Positions 1-11,757 are shown, counted from the first letter of the stretch. The stretch: DNA of 64,000 nucleotides from Leucocoprinus leucothites (GCA_013368445.1 JAACJO010000019.1:620001-684000), one strand, 5' to 3'. Program-made: numbers and translations. The notes: generated by a model not told the origin, from the letters alone.

Positions 1-1918
1 AGCAAGTCGAAGAGATGCAAGATGGAAGCGGCAGCCATGTAAAGGTTCGCCAATGCGATATGTGAACCCGGACAGATCCTATCGGCAGGACGCGGTAAGC
101 ACCCTCTGGTAGATTGTACGTGATTGATGATTCAAACACACCTGCGACCAAAACCAAAGGTGGCGATAGTTTCAGGATCGATTATGTCGTCACAGAGGAT
201 ACCGTTCTTGATAAATCTCTCGGGATCGAATTTATCTGGATCCGGGAAGTTCTCTTTATCATGTAGCATAGCACTGATGATCAAAACTAAGTTTTTGTTC
301 CTCAACAGAAGTCGAACGCCTGGGCACGTACTAAGTGTTCGACATGACGACTGTACCCTTGGGAATAAAGTATCCCATGTATTCGTCGTCTTCACTCACA
401 AGATGTGGGACAGATGTTGGCAAGACCGGATTCCACCTGCGCGCAAAAGTAGCGGTTCAACATTGAAACCGGACCGGCAGGCCGATATGGTACACACCTC
501 AGCGACTCTTTGATAACAGCAGCAAGATACTTGAGATGTGGAATATCTGAGAATTCAGGTAACCGGTCAGGTCCAACTACAGAGTCGATTTCTTGCTGTG
601 CTTTTCGTTGGACGTCTGGGTGAATGAGGACCACGAGAAGGAATGTCGAAACGGCAGCACGAGTGGTATCAGAAGCGGCTGCGAGCCATCATGTGAATAC
701 GTTGCGAACTAACAAAAGATTCAACATTACCTCCAAAGACTTGCTCGGCAGTCTGTTTAACGCAACGATCTTGAGGATCAAAGTCGGGCTGATCACGGAG
801 TTTATCAAGGGTCTCCGATACAAACGATACTGGCGCATTTCCATTGTCCTACAGAAAATCAGCCTTTATTCTTATCCTTCAGGTAAGCGAAGAAATTAGA
901 CTCACTATCATCTGAAGCGCCGCTTGATAGGGCTCTTCCCTCAGCTGTACGAGTTCCTTCATAATTGATTTTCCCAGTTGCTTGAAACCGGCACCCGGCA
1001 TCCAGTCTGGGACATATTTCAACCAAGGAATAACATTGACCAGGAAACGTCCAGGGGAAGCAGCAGCGGCCGAGCCACCCAATGCGCGTTCCGCGAAATG
1101 GTTGAGGGGATCATTCCGGCGTTGAACGGGGAGGCCGTATGTCATAGACGTAGAGAGACCCCAATCCAACTGTTGGATGGTTGGTATATCAGGGAATTGG
1201 GTTACTAAAGTGGATGAGGCACGCACTTTCGGATGTGGTGATATAAATCTTCGGGATACTCCAAAAAGTTGGCCAGTAATCCTTTGCGGACAAACTCGAG
1301 TGACTTTTCTTCTATACGCGGGAGGTTCTTTTCAGAAAAGTGTTGCGTAAAAAGGCGTCGATGGGCTCTCCACTCGTTTCCGTAGGGCATAAACGCGAAG
1401 AAGGTCTTGTGACCAACTCTGTAGGAGATTATCAACACTCGGAACCCAAAGGGAATTGCTTGAGACTCACACATCAGCAAGCATAGGGATATCAGGACTA
1501 TATTGGCATTTTTGGTGAGCTGCTTATGAAAGGGGGCCCGGCACGAGTAACCGAACTCACCGACTGGAGTAGGTTGTTGAGCGCTTCTCGAGTAGGTCTT
1601 GGGCGATCGTGATATCATTGATGACCAGAATTGACTGGCCAAGCGCTTCAAGGTACATAAATTTCAACCCTGTAATCAGCAATGAGGACTAATGATCATA
1701 AAGCATTTGAACAAACGAATCTCACCGAGCTTCTTGCCGAGGTCCTTATAGAATTTGTGTACATTGGTGAGGGGGATCATGAGGGTATTCCCGATGATGG
1801 GCCATCGCGTAGGACCAGGAGGCAGTGGTAGAAGGCTTCGCCGACGATATCTGTAGGCAAGATGGACGAGGAAGCAAAAGGAGGCAACGAGAACGGTGGA
1901 AGTGTCGAGGTGAAGCAT
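1..1918 (-). CDS. Cytochrome P450 (copy 1, 3' end beyond the left edge; possible frameshift)
   Basis: Haem-thiolate monooxygenase of the CYP64-like group expanded in Agaricomycetes and often labelled O-methylsterigmatocystin oxidoreductase. The product starts at 1918 with a hydrophobic ER anchor, then the proline hinge LPLPPGPTRWPIIGN, the C-helix block MPYGNEWRAHRR, an I-helix ASDTTRAAV, the K-helix ExxR (KESLR), and the haem motif FGFGRR-ICPG split by an intron near 130-70. About ten short introns separate these blocks. The reading continues past base 1, so the last exon is missing. An in-frame ATG at 1969 is possible, but paralogues start at the position of 1918. Odd point: at about 1157-1163 one base is missing relative to the copy at 25 kb (GGGG versus GGAGG), which breaks the frame just after an intron in the conserved IGGLSTSMTYG block. 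The gene may be newly inactivated, or this may be a sequence error. Substrate unknown. Confidence 0.85.
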
Positions 1919-3301
1919 CACTGCAGTGACGGGCGAGGATCCGACGGAGTGTGACTTTGACTTTGTCACGCAGAGGATTTTTTGATGGTTAACCTAAGCA
2001 GGCTGGAAGGTGCTTTAAGTTTTTGACAACGTTGGTGTCGATGAGGAGCTCGATTATATACCAACACCAATGTCAAACGAGTCAGACTAAAGTGGCAAAC
2101 CTGGATTGAGTCTTTAGCACGGCTCCGTCGGTTGCGATAATCTCGGCCCCACAATTCCCACGAGACTCCAGATTCCATTGAACAGGTAGATTTGAACTTG
2201 AGAGCCTTGGCGGTTCACATGAATTTAGACTGCCGGCAGCGAACATTTCTCAAGGCAGTGAGCGGCAGGGCATAGACCTGTGCTCTCACCCCTTCCTCGT
2301 TCATGTTCGCATTTTCTCTAGCTAAGTATCTTGCCTACGAGGATGTCTGGTTCCACTGCCGAACTATCACCTCGCTTTTCAACGCGACGGTTATTTCAGG
2401 TTTACGGTACTGGTACAGATGTCGATCGCCACATATTACAGTGTAGTAGTGTCACTTGGCACACCAGAATAATATCATTTTTTTCCGAGGCCATTTCTTC
2501 ATCAGATGTCTTAATACTTCACACATACATGGAGCAAGTGGTTTTGAACGGTCATATGTTATTCATTATTTACTTGTATTCTACGAACAAGAGGTATTCT
2601 TAAATTCCTGAAATCAGTCGAATGTCACACTTTCCCGTCAGTTGGCACAGCGTGACCCGCACATGATATCACTCATCTCCTCTATCACATCACCTTCAAA
2701 TTCATCATCATCAGCACCCATCCCAGCCTCCTCCATGGGCCACCCCTTTGTATTTTTGTCTTTTGTTTTAACAAGCACTTTGTCAACTTTTTTTTTGGGA
2801 GAAACAAGAGCCTAACTGTCGAGAAGGTGATGGAGTGACAGGATGTATCCTATATTTCTGTCACGCATCAAAGAATTGTCCCACTGTGGTCTCAATTCTG
2901 GCCAGAATCCCACCGGTCTTTCTTTGATCGTTAGCCAGGAAGTGTAGCATATTGTATATGCAAATTTGTACCGGAATTGGCACTTGTAGCCATTCCCGAC
3001 GTGCTATAAAAGTTGTTTATGTTGTTCTGAGGCACTTTCTCGTACCAATCTTTACCTCCAGAAGTTATTTCTCGCTCAATCAAGGTCAAACTTGAGAATT
3101 ATGTAGATTATACATGTTCATATTTTTGAGATTTTTCTTAGAGTATTTCGTCCAAAAGGCAAGGTGTGGGAGGCCAGTGTGCCAACTGACCCCACTGTGC
3201 CAAGTGACGTTACTACACTGTACGAGGTCAGATCTTACTTATTGATTCTCATTCAATTGAATACGTCCCCCGACACAATATGTCTTCATCGGTAACCTAG
3301 T
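1919..3301. other. Intergenic stretch, no gene seen
   Basis: Sequence upstream of the P450 and downstream of the Ser/Pro-rich gene, both on the minus strand. A TATA-like run lies near 2053-2061, about 140 bp upstream of the P450 start when read on the minus strand. The matching region before the second P450 (24.13-24.28 kb) is recognisably similar, which fits a shared duplicated promoter. The remaining short open frames have no recognisable protein features. Confidence 0.5.
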
Positions 3302-4476
3302 CTAATAACTGCCTTGACAGCGACAAGTACATTCCAAGGCTCGCCTTTCAAAGGCATTCCTCAGAACACGAATTTTTCTCATCCATCGCGCACTTTCCCG
3401 GTCAAATATATCGTATTCTGTGTGTACCTGATCCATTTCCTTCCTCGATTTCTCAAAACGGATGGCACGACGCTCTACAGCGTTATATGCCTCCTCAAGC
3501 TCATTCTCCGCTGTCATACTGGTGACGGCCTTATTCCCGTCATTGCACCCTTTTCAGATAAATATTGGTCAGCGTCAGAGTCAATTATTCACAAGTACCT
3601 ACCTTGGTTGAATTGGTTTGTTTCAAGGTTAAAGCCGGAGGATGATGCCGTTGACATTCTAGGAGGATTATTGGGCCTAGGTTTGGATTCTTGGTAACCT
3701 GGAGGTTGATCGGTCCCATTCTCAGACCCCTGTCGGCGCTTAAATCTTTCTACTGCTCGAGCATGATTAGGAGTCTCGAAGAACGCGGAGATAGGGGATG
3801 TCTTGAATTGACTATAACCCTGCAAGGGTTCAAAGATCCTACTGTCTAGTAGCAATCAAGGAAAATGAGATATGGGGAAGGTTTAGACAAGTATTGTAAT
3901 TCACGTACTGGGACAGCTCGGCTCGTGGTGACAAACACAGTCTGTGATAGATCTCTGTGTTAATGCGTCCTCATCTTGACGAATTATGCGGATCCAGAAC
4001 ATGATATTCCGGTCGTTGAATTCAGATCTGGCAACATCCATGCGTAGCGTTTCTTCATCTTCGTCTAATTGAGCGTGCCGACGAGCAATTGAGTCAAAGG
4101 AGTAGTTGGCGGTCTTTTTATTTGACGGTTGAAACTCTGTATTAGACGAGTTTTTGGGAGGAGGGGCCTGAGGCGCGGGTGTATTTGACGAACACCCAGG
4201 AGGGCAAGGCCGTGATGGAGGTTCACCTGACGAATGCTCAGGAGGTCGGGACTCTGGCGCAGATGTATCTGACGGCTGCTCGGAGTGATAAGGTTGTGAC
4301 GGAGTCGCATGTGACAAACGATTGAGAGTACGAGACTGCGATTGAGACGTATTGAATGAATGCTTCAGTGGATGGGCCCCGGACGTATTGGATGAACGCT
4401 TGGAACAAGAAGTCCGTGATGGGGCCGTATTCGACGAAGGCTCTGGAAGACGAGATCGTGACGGAAGGGACCCCAT
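3302..4476 (-). CDS. Ser/Pro-rich protein with two C-terminal CxC helical modules (family copy A)
   Basis: Unrecognised family; function unknown. Three exons: a long first exon (4476 to about 3905), a second exon around 3855-3600, and a third ending at the stop at 3302. The N-terminal ~120 residues are Ser/Pro/Arg-rich low complexity made of loose 11-14 residue repeats (PPEHSS.., PSRPCPPGCSSNT). Then comes a charged, probably helical module (SIARRHAQLDEDEE ... FWIRIIR ... DCVCHHEPSC). Exon 2 is polar with a PPGYQES motif, and exon 3 carries a second module (AVERRAIRFEKSRKE ... RWMRKIR ... ECTCRCQG). Start chosen at MGSLPS because copies B and C start there; two extra in-frame codons lie upstream. 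No signal peptide or membrane segment is seen. The copy at 22.4 kb, its promoter and the following P450 are the inverted counterpart of this locus. Confidence 0.72.
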
Positions 4477-4865
4477 GAACAACGCTCGGGCGACGTTATC
4501 AAAAGAACAAACACAAGTGGGCGCCGAAAGGTATATGTGTGATTATATACATTGGCCATCATTCGACGTATGGAGCGCAATGTCTCTCGTGTTGGATAGC
4601 AATTCATAGCGGTGCAACAGGAGATTCTGTTTTGAAAAGGAGTATTGTGTTAGCGATCAGAGAGAGAGAAAGAGGAGACCACTACAAGTCTGGCCAGACA
4701 GCTCCGTTTGTACAACCCCCCTATCCCATCCTCCTCCAGAAAAAGACCGTGCTCTTGAGTAGCTTGGACCTCATGATCAAGAGTCATTTCTCATCTCTCC
4801 TCAACCCTCCACCTCCTTCAAATGCAGCCCTAACTTTCGAAATAGTGGCCATGGCATCTAAGTGA
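4477..4865. promoter_or_regulatory. Promoter region shared by Ser/Pro gene copies A and C
   Basis: Read on the minus strand, about 4740-4560 matches 22.16-22.35 kb upstream of copy C. Both share a purine-rich GGAGG block, CGGAGCTGTC, a pyrimidine-rich CTCTTTCTCTCTCTC-like run and GAGACATTG. This conservation shows the duplication included 5' sequence. No TATA box is certain. Confidence 0.5.
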
Positions 4866-5335
4866 CATGAGGCACTGTCAACCGCAAGTTGATACCCACA
4901 GCAAGCAAATGACCTACTTCATAACCTTGCTGCAATACGCCAGAGGCTAACCTGGGAGCTTCAATAGGCAATTTTTGAACGCTGTTGGTACCTCGAGGCC
5001 CCAGATTCCGCCCATGTCGATACCAAAGAGAGAACGGGCAGCGAGGAATTCGCTGAAGCTATCAATGAAATGTGCCCGAGCGAGTTCGGGGATAGCCGCG
5101 ATAATATGAGATTGATGATGAGGGGATGTTTACAGCCTCGCTATTTTCAATCGGAGATGACGCCTAATAGGACTTGGCATACATATTGTTCAACAAGTCT
5201 CGAGATACTCAACAACACGGAGAAAAGGCCAATGGCACCGCGAGCCCGTGTCAACCACCTAAGAGAGCTGGCGTCGATAGCGTACCAACCAAGCCTCCGG
5301 CAGTCAACGTTATTCGAGGCTGCCAAGCACGAAGC
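4866..5335 (-). pseudogene. Fragment of the Jen1-like transporter gene
   Basis: Non-coding relic of the transporter gene found intact at 58.76-61.45 kb. Plus-strand bases 4866-5065 match about 60.64-60.84 kb (the part encoding GLAASTALENLPVEARGLAS), and the match continues through about 60.86-60.94 kb and then 61.13-61.28 kb, which is exon 2 plus part of intron 1. Many substitutions and frame breaks rule out function. Introns are retained in the match, so it is a DNA-level copy and not a retrocopy. On the minus strand it directly follows a NAT10 fragment, the same order as at 58.7-62.6 kb. Confidence 0.75.
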
Positions 5336-5690
5336 CTGACTGACAGAATTCCACTCTCCCTCGTCTCTTGTTTGACCGAGGCCATGATTAGGATCGATGT
5401 GATCATCTCTGTGATCATCCACATGTGTGGTAGTGGTAGCCTGATTGGCAGGTAAACCCACGCCAATCCCGGCTTTTTGAACGTCGACGAGTTTCTTGCC
5501 GGTCTTCTTGATCACCTTCACGAATAGCACTAAGGCTTGCGAGCCAGGTAGTGAGAACTCCGCTTACAACAACCAGCGTCAATATATGCGCCAGGGCGGA
5601 GAAAGGTGAGAGCATACTTCCACTCCCTCCACCGTCTTCTGCTGCAGTACAACAGCCAAAAGGATCGCACTAGCGTCAGCTCAAGGTTGT
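5336..5690 (-). pseudogene. Fragment of the NAT10/Kre33 gene 3' region
   Basis: On the minus strand this matches about 15.13-15.48 kb of the intact gene: the stretch ending VEDVE, the following intron, and the exon that begins AELSLPVSQAL and includes FVKVIKK and KKLVDVQKAG. It then joins the transporter fragment near 5335-5345. The junction falls inside an open frame (5147-5530) whose first half reads as NAT10 and whose second half reads as transporter intron plus exon. That chimaeric frame probably reflects chance, since half of it is former intron. Confidence 0.75.
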
Positions 5691-6126
5691 CTAGATCCAA
5701 CGCGCCGTATCCAACATCTGCTTCGTATTCTTCATTCTCTGCTGTCTCGTCTGTCGGAGTAGTGCTACCACGTCATGATTGAGTGTTACATTTTCATTTT
5801 GGAGAAGAGAGGTGGGGAGAAAATGAAGCTATATGTGTGTAGTCCCGGCAGAGCGGAGAGCGGGATTGAGTCCATGGTCGGACGAGACGCGTTGGATTTG
5901 ATCCGGACCACGTTAGTTGGCCACATTTGGTTCCATTCAACTCAGTTAAGTCACGTGCCTTCAGAAATAGAACTTTAGATCTGTCCGGTGATGTCACAGG
6001 GGTGAGTCTCGCTATTTTTGCGCGTCTTTCAACCTGAAATCAGCCGCCGGATATGTAGCTATAAAAACCAGGGTCGCCGTCGATCCGTCATTAAACCAAT
6101 ATCTAACACCATCGCGCTTCGCTTCC
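5691..6126. other. Upstream region of the small membrane-protein gene
   Basis: No gene recognised. The last 70 bp form the promoter of the next gene, with a TATA box at 6060-6067. Short frames at 5775-5997 on both strands lack recognisable protein features. Confidence 0.5.
6060..6067 (+). promoter_or_regulatory. TATA box of small membrane-protein gene 1
   Basis: TATAAAAA lies 67 bp before the ATG at 6127, within the context ATGTAGC-TATAAAAA-CCAGG. The paralogue at 17.4 kb has the same surroundings (ATGCAGTCATAAAAGCCAGG on the minus strand near 17.44-17.46 kb), so the element was carried along with the duplication. Confidence 0.6.
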
Positions 6127-6907
6127 ATGGCATCCGCTCCTAACGACGCAAACCACCCCTATTTGACTGTTTCAAGTGTCGACTCAGTCCATCACACCCA
6201 GACCAACCAAGGGGTGGAACACGGTCGACATGCGGATGACGACAAGCAGCCTCCCAGGGGGATGATGGATTCGATAATGATGGAGAACTCGGTAACAACG
6301 ACAGCACGAGCGATGATTCACAGCCCACCAACAACGGTGGTCCTACCCGCTCTCTTGCGTCTCAACCAGGTGACGTGTACTTTGTTATACCCGTTGCCGC
6401 GTTTTTAATGCTCCAAGTGTGAGTCTTGCGACCAATTCTGGTATGAATATGGGTACTCACTTCTTTATTTCAAGAATGCTTTTCGCACAAGACTCCTATC
6501 AGAGCAAGGCCGAGTACATGGCAAGCCTACTGACCGGTGGAATTGCACTTGCGTCCCTGGTGGCTTTCTTTGCCGCTCGTTTCGTATGTGCCGTTTTTAT
6601 GTTAACTTATATTATGTAACGTCTAATATACTACCGTCAGGCAACAAGAAGGACTCAAGGCGGAATATTCGCATCCGCACAAGTATTTCTTGGCTTTAGG
6701 TATGTGAACCATCGTTCTAACGACTGATGCTAATATACTCTCAGTACCATTGCTGCGCAAGAAGTATCTGTTATTCTCTATATGTTTAGGGATACGGATA
6801 ACCTCGCCATAAATATTCTACTAGCCGTATTCTTTGGTGTGACGTTCACCTTGTGTATTGGCTGTATTGTTTACTGTCGAATCAAGGATCGAATGCGGGC
6901 TGACTGA
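6127..6907 (+). CDS. Small multi-pass membrane protein, family copy 1 (frameshifted in exon 1)
   Basis: Unrecognised family; function unknown. Four exons: 6127 to about 6417, 6477-6582, about 6642-6699, and about 6745-6907. The N-terminus is acidic and polar (MASAPNDANHPYLTV, then Asp/Asn-rich), and the membrane segments are roughly VYFVIPVAAFLML, LLTGGIALASLVAFFAARF and NILLAVFFGVTFTLCIGCIVY, ending in a basic tail CRIKDRMRAD. The paralogue at 16.5-17.4 kb (minus) has the same intron positions and the same opening residues. Odd point: homology to the paralogue switches from frame 1 to frame 3 near 6250-6260, so one base has been lost in exon 1. The gene is either freshly broken or contains a sequence error. 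Exons 2-4 remain open and well conserved. Confidence 0.6.
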
Positions 6908-7495
6908 ACCTGTACTTTCTTAGTTTGGTATTGCTTATAGGCTGGAATGTTGTATATTTTGGGAATAGGTCCCGTTGTCTTATGAGACTTGAGTAGACTA
7001 CCAAACATGTGGGTGTTGATAAAATACCAAGCTAGGGCGGTCAGGGCCAATGACCGCCACACTCTTGCCAAATACAGGAAAGAAATCTCAAATTGCTATG
7101 TTAACTTCTCAGTCCTGCTGTTTTTTCTACACTCGTCGGTGCCAACATTGTCGGCCCGTCCTCTCCTGTGTCGGCTTTCCTCTTTTTGCTGCTTTCACCG
7201 CCCATAAGGGTATCATAAGCTTACGCGCCTCTCGGCCGTCACAGAGTGAATCACGTTCAAACTCATTTTAGGTCTCTCTCGCATCACCTTTATTCTATGT
7301 ATACCTGATAACAGTTGAATGATTTTTGGTACGAAATTCTTATTTGGAGACACCCTTGCAATCAACGAGAATCTACAAAAGCCGGCAAAATATATTAAAT
7401 ACTTGACGGCTGAGAACATGAAAGGTAAAATTCCGGTACACAAACGTATCACAAACTATGGTATTTATGCTGGAAATGGACTGAAGGAGGGTATA
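6908..7495. other. Intergenic stretch, no gene seen
   Basis: Sequence between the convergent small membrane-protein gene and the FunK1 gene. It holds the 3' flanks of both. I see no coding frame with recognisable features. Confidence 0.5.
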
Positions 7496-10401
7496 TTAAG
7501 ACGAGCCAGTATTCATACCGAGCCGGCGAGGGGGAGAAGCAGAGGAGGCCTTGCGCTTTTTTGAACTGGCTGATACATGAGATTGGGACGAGACTCGGCG
7601 AGATTTTGCCCCTTCCTCTGGCTCGGCATCAGGATGACTGGAATCGCTATCAACCTCTGAAGATCCTTGTGGCTCTGTTGCCAAATCAGAGGATGTCGTT
7701 ACAAGATCAACACCTTCAGCCTTGACAACAGCATCGATGATTCGGCCAAAGTCGGCCCAAACTTTCGGATAGAGTGCCCTGAAATCATCTGTTGAAGGGA
7801 AAACCGTATGAAGGCAGAAATGTAGAAGCGTCATATGCAGAGCAGTAAATCTGTCAGGAAATCTATTGCCAAAGTTGGGATGGAAGGTGGTTTTGAGAGG
7901 CTCGTAGCCAGGGGTCTTGAAAAGCTCCAGTCGGTCTACAGAAGGCACCGAGGCATTCGTGAAAATTGCAACACCAAGTGGATGAGGGCTCGGAACATCC
8001 GTCGCAGTTAGCGGTTCTGAATTAACCCGACAAATTAAGAACCATAACGCAATCCACATCAAAGATTCCAGGTCATGATGATGTTGAAACCTCAAAGGTG
8101 GTCGGATAACTGTTGGAAGAGGCGGGGGGTCGGTTTCCTGACCAGGATGATAATCGGTTTCTTGACCAGGACGATAATCTGAGTATCCTCCTGCCTCGCG
8201 CCCCTCCTGGCTCTGAAGTTTTGACGTCTGATCGAAAATAGAAGCAAGGGCAGAGCCAAGATGAATTTCGAGTGGCATAAAGAAAGGCGTCCCCTGCCGA
8301 ATTTGTCAGAACTAATTAAGTTCGAAGGGGTGAAAATTACCGTTTTGGGATCATGTTTAGGCTCATCAGCACGATTAGCCTCCTTTGCGTACTCGAAGTC
8401 ACTCAAAAGCCCTCGAAAAGAGTCGCCTGTCTTCACAACAATGATGTTACCAGTGCTGACATCCCTGTGCACCCAGCCAGCAAGGAACAGAAGAGTCAGA
8501 GCTAGATCGCTGTCAGTAATGGAGGATATATAAGCTAATTTCTAACGGCGCACCAATAAGGATGTCCCGGATCGCGTTGAACGCGGTCTTAAGGTCCTGG
8601 GAGTCGTGGAGAGCAAAGCCGATATCATGGTAGACAAGACGATATTGTTGCTTAGCAAGATACTTGCGAGGGGGGCGGCTAGCACGACTGGGTGCTGGGC
8701 TAGAATGTCCACTCTTGGTAGTCGGAGCAGAAGAGTGTTTCTGGCTGGAATGTGGAAGTCTGAGTTTTGTGGCTCGCTGCGGTGCTGGTGTGATTGGCAA
8801 CGGTTGTAGGATAATAGCATCAGGTTTGGCCTTGTCATGGGGTTCCTTACATTTCCGTCCTCGTCCGTCGCATTCAATCCTCATGAATGGCAAATTTGAG
8901 GGAAAGTCGCGAAGTGCAGCAGCCGTATATTCACCCAGGGATCCCACGGGCCAATCCCACCGAGCGCTCGCTATCTCCTGCAATTGCCTGAAGATGAGGT
9001 TTTGAATCTCCTTCTCGGTCCGCGATCCTTCATCAAGCCATACGTCCTTCAAAGCAACCTTCTTTCCGCCGTTATCGAGTACAATAGCTGCATCGGAGCT
9101 TTCGTTCACTTCCTCGGCTTGCCAAACACGCGTCTTCCTCCCGATAATGCACCCAACCCGTGGGTTGAAGATGGGTGCAATCGTCCTGAAGTATCGCGAG
9201 GGCGCTGAATCCGGGGTGATCGTGTAAATGTAGCGTATCTCATCTTCATGAATGATGCGACGAACAGACGGATCAAATCCCATCTCATCTTCCTTTGCAA
9301 AAATAAAAGACATGAAGACCTGGAGAAATGTCCTTCGATCCTGTATGAGGGATGAAACGGTCATGACGTATTTTCACAACAGAATCGGTAATGCTACCTT
9401 TGTGAAGTCGATGTCTTCCGATTTAACTGAGTGAGAACGCGAGAAATACCAGACGGCCATTTTTTCATCTTCGATGGTGATCTGCGCGCATGTTAGCTGG
9501 GCTCGCTTTAATGAGACAAGGGAATCCATACCGCATACGTCCATATCCTTCGGGGATCATCGTTCATGATATGGTTTGCAGCGCTCACAACTTTGAGGCG
9601 ATCCTAATGACTGTTCGAGTTGCCTGAGCGCCATCCAAACTGTTGGTACTCACGTCATAAACCTTGTTGGCGTCCGAACTTTTCTTGAATTCAGCAACCA
9701 AAGCCATATCGGACACCCAAAGCTCCTTAGGCCGAATGTTGTGCAGTGAAGTTGTTAAGCACGCATCCACCCTGAAGGAGCTGCCGTCGATTTCTCCCTT
9801 GATGGGAGTACCTCCACAGTCCATGTAATGAAACCCAAGGTCACGACGACGGTCCTCGTTCTCGCAGAAGCAAGAAGTCTTGGATAGGGCCTTGATGATC
9901 GGGGTGGGCTTGCCGAAAACTGTTTTTTTTCCTAATCCGTCCATCTTCGATGGCGGTTTGTTGCTGAAGCCACGCCATGATCCACCCGCTGGCATCCAGT
10001 GCTGCAAAGCTGCGACGGCGTCATCGACAGATTCCTTGGTGGGACAACAGGGAGCGTAGTAGGCTAGAAAATCCTGGATTGGGCATTGCCAAAGCTCGCG
10101 AGTCATCTGCTCAGCAATGTCGGTTCGAATTTTGTCTTGTCCAACTGTGCCAACATGACCTTTCGCGCTACGCGGGGTGTCCCTAAACATTACATCAGCA
10201 GTCACATGACACTGATCCAGGCAGTACACACCCAATTGATGATGGGCCTGGCACAGAGCGCTGAGCCTGTCGAGACTCTCTCGAGGGGCGAGGGGTGCTT
10301 GGTGCGGCTCGGTGTGTGCTGCAGTCTATGTGAGCGAAATCTGTTTTGTGTAGCGAAAGGAAAACACACGGGTGAATTTTTGAAGGCTCTGCCATCTCCA
10401 A
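7496..10401 (-). CDS. FunK1-type fungal protein kinase
   Basis: Member of the FunK1 family, a protein-kinase-like fold expanded in mushroom-forming fungi; physiological substrate unknown. Exon 1 begins MEMAEPSKIHP at 10401 and splices near 10243 to a long exon containing TPRSAKGHVG, then RKELW-like and EFKKSSDANKVYD blocks. Next come KMAVWYFSRSHSVKSEDIDF, a region with GKKVALKDVW (probable ATP-binding Lys), the catalytic loop WVHRDVSTGNIIVV, and LLSDFEYAKE in place of the usual DFG. GTPFFMPLEI and a conserved ESLMWIALWF block follow. The C-terminus is Ser/Lys-rich (KSRRVSSQS, SSKKRKASS), a plausible nuclear signal. The exon 1 start is inferred from matching intron phase and is the least certain part. 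A 24-bp tandem repeat encodes PGQETD(Y/P) twice inside the kinase insert. The frame looks intact. Confidence 0.82.
8131..8178 (-). repeat. 24-bp tandem repeat inside FunK1
   Basis: Two adjacent 24-bp units (8131-8154 and 8155-8178) differ at two positions. On the minus strand they encode a doubled PGQETDY-like octapeptide in a non-conserved insert between GTPFFMPLEI and the ESLMW block. Confidence 0.85.
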
Positions 10402-11421
10402 TGTGAGACGAATAAGGAGTGTGGCGGCCGTATGAATGGGGTAGGGTTTACAGGAGGGAGCGAGGAAGATGGACGATCAAATCAGCAGCTACTTAAATTA
10501 TTCTGAGATAGTTTCTGATGGGAAAATCGATACACGTTTTCTTTGGGAGGCAATTTTCAAAGCAGCAACCTCAAAGCGGTAATGATGTGAAGAGTAACGA
10601 TCAACCCTTTGTCACTGCACTGACTGAAATGGGGCCTAGATTTCCCCATCCATGAAGCATGACGCCGAGCCAAATCTAACTTCCTTACGAACAAACTAGC
10701 TAGCAATGTGAGGTAGGCGAAGCTATTATCAAATCTGCCTTTAAACGCTCACTAACAGAAGAACATCGAGCTATCGGGTACATGGTTGTTGGCTTGCCAA
10801 AAGATTAGCATCGAACGCGATCGCTGGCCCTGAGCTTATTCCCTCTATACGAGTGGAATACTCGGCTCACGAGCATGGTGCTCGGGAAGAAGTACACAAG
10901 GAAACTAATGGGCCGAAGTATCCTTCTGTCCGTGTTGTTCTCATCTGATTTCTTGGAAGCACTATGACAGCCCTGCCTTGGCCCTTCTAGACAAGGCAAT
11001 CCGAGTCATACAGCCACATATGTATGAACTGTGAACGCATTTTCCAACCCCGACGAACGCTCCCCTACTACAGATGGCAGCCATGACGTTGTTTGGAACA
11101 GCTTGCAGGGTCCAAACTTCGAAGAATATTGATGTCGTTCGCCATAGATGGCATATTGAGAGGGCTATCCACCCCATCTTCCCTGTCATCCCCTTCTAGT
11201 CTACAATGGAGGATAGAGGACTGACAACCCAAGCTGTTCAACTCTACAGAGGTCGCTGGCACAAAATTCATTGACAGCCTAGCTAGGCTGATGATTATCT
11301 AAATAACAGGGAAATGTGAGAGTCAGGTTACCATTGGTTCTTACTAGATTTTAGCGACATTTGCTACAGATCTCCAAGACTCCATCGGCGACCTAGTAAG
11401 TAATTTGACAAAAATATAGAT
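10402..11421. other. Intergenic stretch, no gene seen
   Basis: Upstream of the FunK1 gene and of the next small open frame. The short frames on the minus strand at 10.8-11.27 kb show no recognisable domains or codon pattern. Promoter elements are not identifiable with confidence. Confidence 0.45.
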
Positions 11422-11757
11422 TTGCGTCATTCGATAAGTATGGTTTTGTATAGTCAATCGGCTGGGAAGGCATGTCTAAACGGGGTAGCAATCATGCCTG
11501 ACCCTAACAGTACCTTAAGGGTACGGGTGGCCATGAATCAAACGGCACAGCTGAGTTTCCCAGTTGCAGCTCTCGTGTCGAGCAAGCCTTTCCTCATTGC
11601 CTTCACTGTAATTTCTGGTATTATATTGATACTCCTCGCTGTATTATTATGGACCATCAGGCGAGTAGAGCTTGATCTCTTTAACTTAGAGTGTCTTAAA
11701 AGAGTCCTTGGTTCGAATAAGTGCTGTACTTGTAGTAAGCATGCACATTCTGACTAG
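11422..11757 (+). CDS. Hypothetical single-pass membrane protein (111 aa)
   Basis: Open frame with one clear transmembrane helix (about residues 56-81, FLIAFTVISGIILILLAVLLW) followed by basic residues TIRR and a Cys-containing tail (NKCCTCSKH). Residues before the helix include DPNSTLRVRV, reminiscent of an extracellular stalk. No family recognised. It may be the last exon of a larger gene or a chance frame; the helix is the only support. Confidence 0.25.
   Translation: MRHSISMVLYSQSAGKACLNGVAIMPDPNSTLRVRVAMNQTAQLSFPVAALVSSKPFLIAFTVISGIILILLAVLLWTIRRVELDLFNLECLKRVLGSNKCCTCSKHAHSD

Larger units (their letters stand above)
1..6907. repeat. Left arm of large imperfect inverted duplication
   Basis: Contains P450 (-), Ser/Pro gene (-), transporter and NAT10 fragments (-) and the small membrane-protein gene (+). 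The right arm (16.5-26.5 kb) contains the same set in mirror order with opposite strands. Arms differ by indels, extra Ser/Pro copies and an insertion in the transporter relic. Confidence 0.7.

Noticed and set aside
3170..3215. Direct repeat GTGCCAACTGAC / GTGCCAAGTGAC
   Set aside because: Two short, imperfect copies only; not distinguishable from chance.
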